DNA of 64,000 nt from Rhizophagus clarus (Eukaryota; Glomeromycota; Glomeromycetes; Glomerales; Glomeraceae): assembly GCA_015698045.1 (NCBI GenBank), contig BLAL01000229.1, positions 1,648,001 through 1,712,000 of the forward strand, written 5' to 3'. A program made the translations under genes and the position numbers. Of this stretch, positions 63,164-64,000 are shown piece after piece. Under the pieces are notes generated by a model that saw only the letters and a program-made list of their open reading frames with translations, was not told where the DNA came from and did no database searches. Positions within the stretch are counted from its first letter, which is position 1, and each line of letters opens with the position of its first letter.

Positions 63164-64000
63164 CTAGACTCTAGGAGGTAAAACTACTATAGATGTTGGT
63201 TGATATCCAGGAATCATATAATAACTAATTAGTTCCTCATATAGTTCTTCCGAAAGAATCTTCCTATAAGGTCGTACATGATTAGTAAACTGATCAGAAG
63301 ACAGTTGGAAAAATCGGACCAACGGAAGAATATCTTTAAGAGTTTTAGAAAATGCTTCAACTTCATTAGGGGACCAAGCTTTGGGATCCGGTTTTAATGT
63401 AGGGTGTTTAGCAAGTCCCCATTTAAGAACCCTATTCCAAATCTCAAATTCATCTATTTTGAGTTTGTGACTCTTGAGAAGTTCTACCAAAATTTCTTCT
63501 TTAATCTCATAATAATCATTTGATAAAAACTTTTCCAACATTTTCATGATAACATCGGTGCAAAATTCTTCTAGAATCCCATGTTGTCGACCTGTACGAT
63601 GTACCAACGCAAAGTTTTCATGTAACCACTCACGATGGTGTTTTATGAGTTGCGATTCTAAGAAGTTAATAACTTCTTTGAAATCAAGTTTTATGGCTGC
63701 AAGAAGAAGATCAAAAATTTCCGAAGGTTCATTATCCACAGAAATATAACCACTGTAAATATATCTTATATTGACATAAAAAACGAATTAATAATGAATT
63801 AATAAATTAGTAACAAAAAACTTAATTCAAATAGAAAAGGTTCAAACTCACTTGAGTAAAACTTCAAATGTCTTTGATGAAATATCAGAAATCTCAATCA
63901 CATGAGGTATTCCATTATCCAAGATATTACGAAAATAAGAAGAACGCGCATAAAGAATGGATGCATGTGCTTCAAATTTCTGAATATTTGGTGATGATCC
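63164..64000 (-). CDS. BTB-BACK protein (partial at 5' end, TLDc domain not present)
   Basis: The exon at 64000-63852 continues beyond the window. It reads FEAHASILYARSSYFRNIL and ends DISSKTFEVLL, the second half of a BTB/POZ domain. The donor GTGAGT is at 63851; an intron of about 100 bp ends in ACAG at 63753. The next exon (63752-63164) gives GYISVDNEPSEIFDLLLAAI and then a full BACK domain (HHREWLHENFALVHRT, EEILVELLKSHKLKIDEFEI, WNRVLKWGLAKHP, LPLVRFFQLSSDQF, RPYRKILSEELYEELISYY). It stops after VVLPPRV. In relatives of this type LPPR leads into a TLDc domain, here cut off by TAG. BTB-BACK proteins usually dimerise and act as Cullin-3 adaptors. The splice join omits the few residues (KYIY-like) expected there, so the borders may be slightly off. 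Confidence 0.75.

Overview
This is AT-rich eukaryotic DNA with short GT-AG introns. It most resembles an arbuscular mycorrhizal fungus of the Rhizophagus irregularis type. The evidence is the many A/T runs, phi-like/Ure2p-like fungal GSTs, decayed Crinkler (CRN) header sequence, a BTB-BACK gene of the expanded glomeromycotan kind, a lysine-rich LINE ORF1 relic, and recombinase and Tc1 debris. The organism call is an inference from gene families and composition, not from a marker gene.

Region 1 (1-32967) is a one-directional tandem array of glutathione S-transferase (GST) genes on the + strand. Eleven complete genes, one truncated by the left window edge, one pseudogene and one 3' fragment can be read. 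Every gene has two exons with a phase-2 intron of about 75-100 bp at the same place, inside the Phe codon before the Gly-x-x-Pro loop. The repeat unit (gene plus promoter) is about 1.3-1.7 kb where nothing has inserted. Most copies keep a core promoter containing TTTATAAATACGATC about 70-140 bp before the ATG. The spacers have received a CRN header relic, two copies of a GC-richer repeat, a 1.3-kb terminal-inverted-repeat element, a Tc1-like transposase relic, a foldback element and a 1.1-kb AT minisatellite. The last two genes are almost identical. The final one has acquired a C-terminal membrane-spanning tail translated from the antisense strand of a decayed CRN header.

Region 2 (33000-38018) is mostly small inverted-repeat elements, purine-rich filler and a 36-bp coding-like minisatellite. 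It ends with one small acidic orphan gene.

Region 3 (39153-57980) holds a cluster of eight intronless genes of a family I do not recognise, in orientation +++ --- ++. The general plan is an N-terminal motif (KQAxEFExFGKRMS), a leucine-rich coiled coil (IDSLxxRIEELE), a disordered and repeat-rich middle that differs in every paralogue, and a C-terminal domain of about 105 residues. I read that C-terminal domain as two copies of a 19-residue helical motif (YxKSxxFxSLsxxxKxxIr) joined by a linker with RxIIPxLP. One member lacks the N-terminal motif and one lacks the C-terminal domain. The last member has expanded to 1391 residues by stacked tandem repeats. This is the best candidate in the window for an undescribed protein family.

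Region 4 (57981-64000) is extremely A+T-rich. It carries a LINE-like insertion with a decayed ORF1 and a perfect 16-bp target-site duplication, and then, on the minus strand at the right edge, part of a BTB-BACK gene that stops where a TLDc domain is normally expected.
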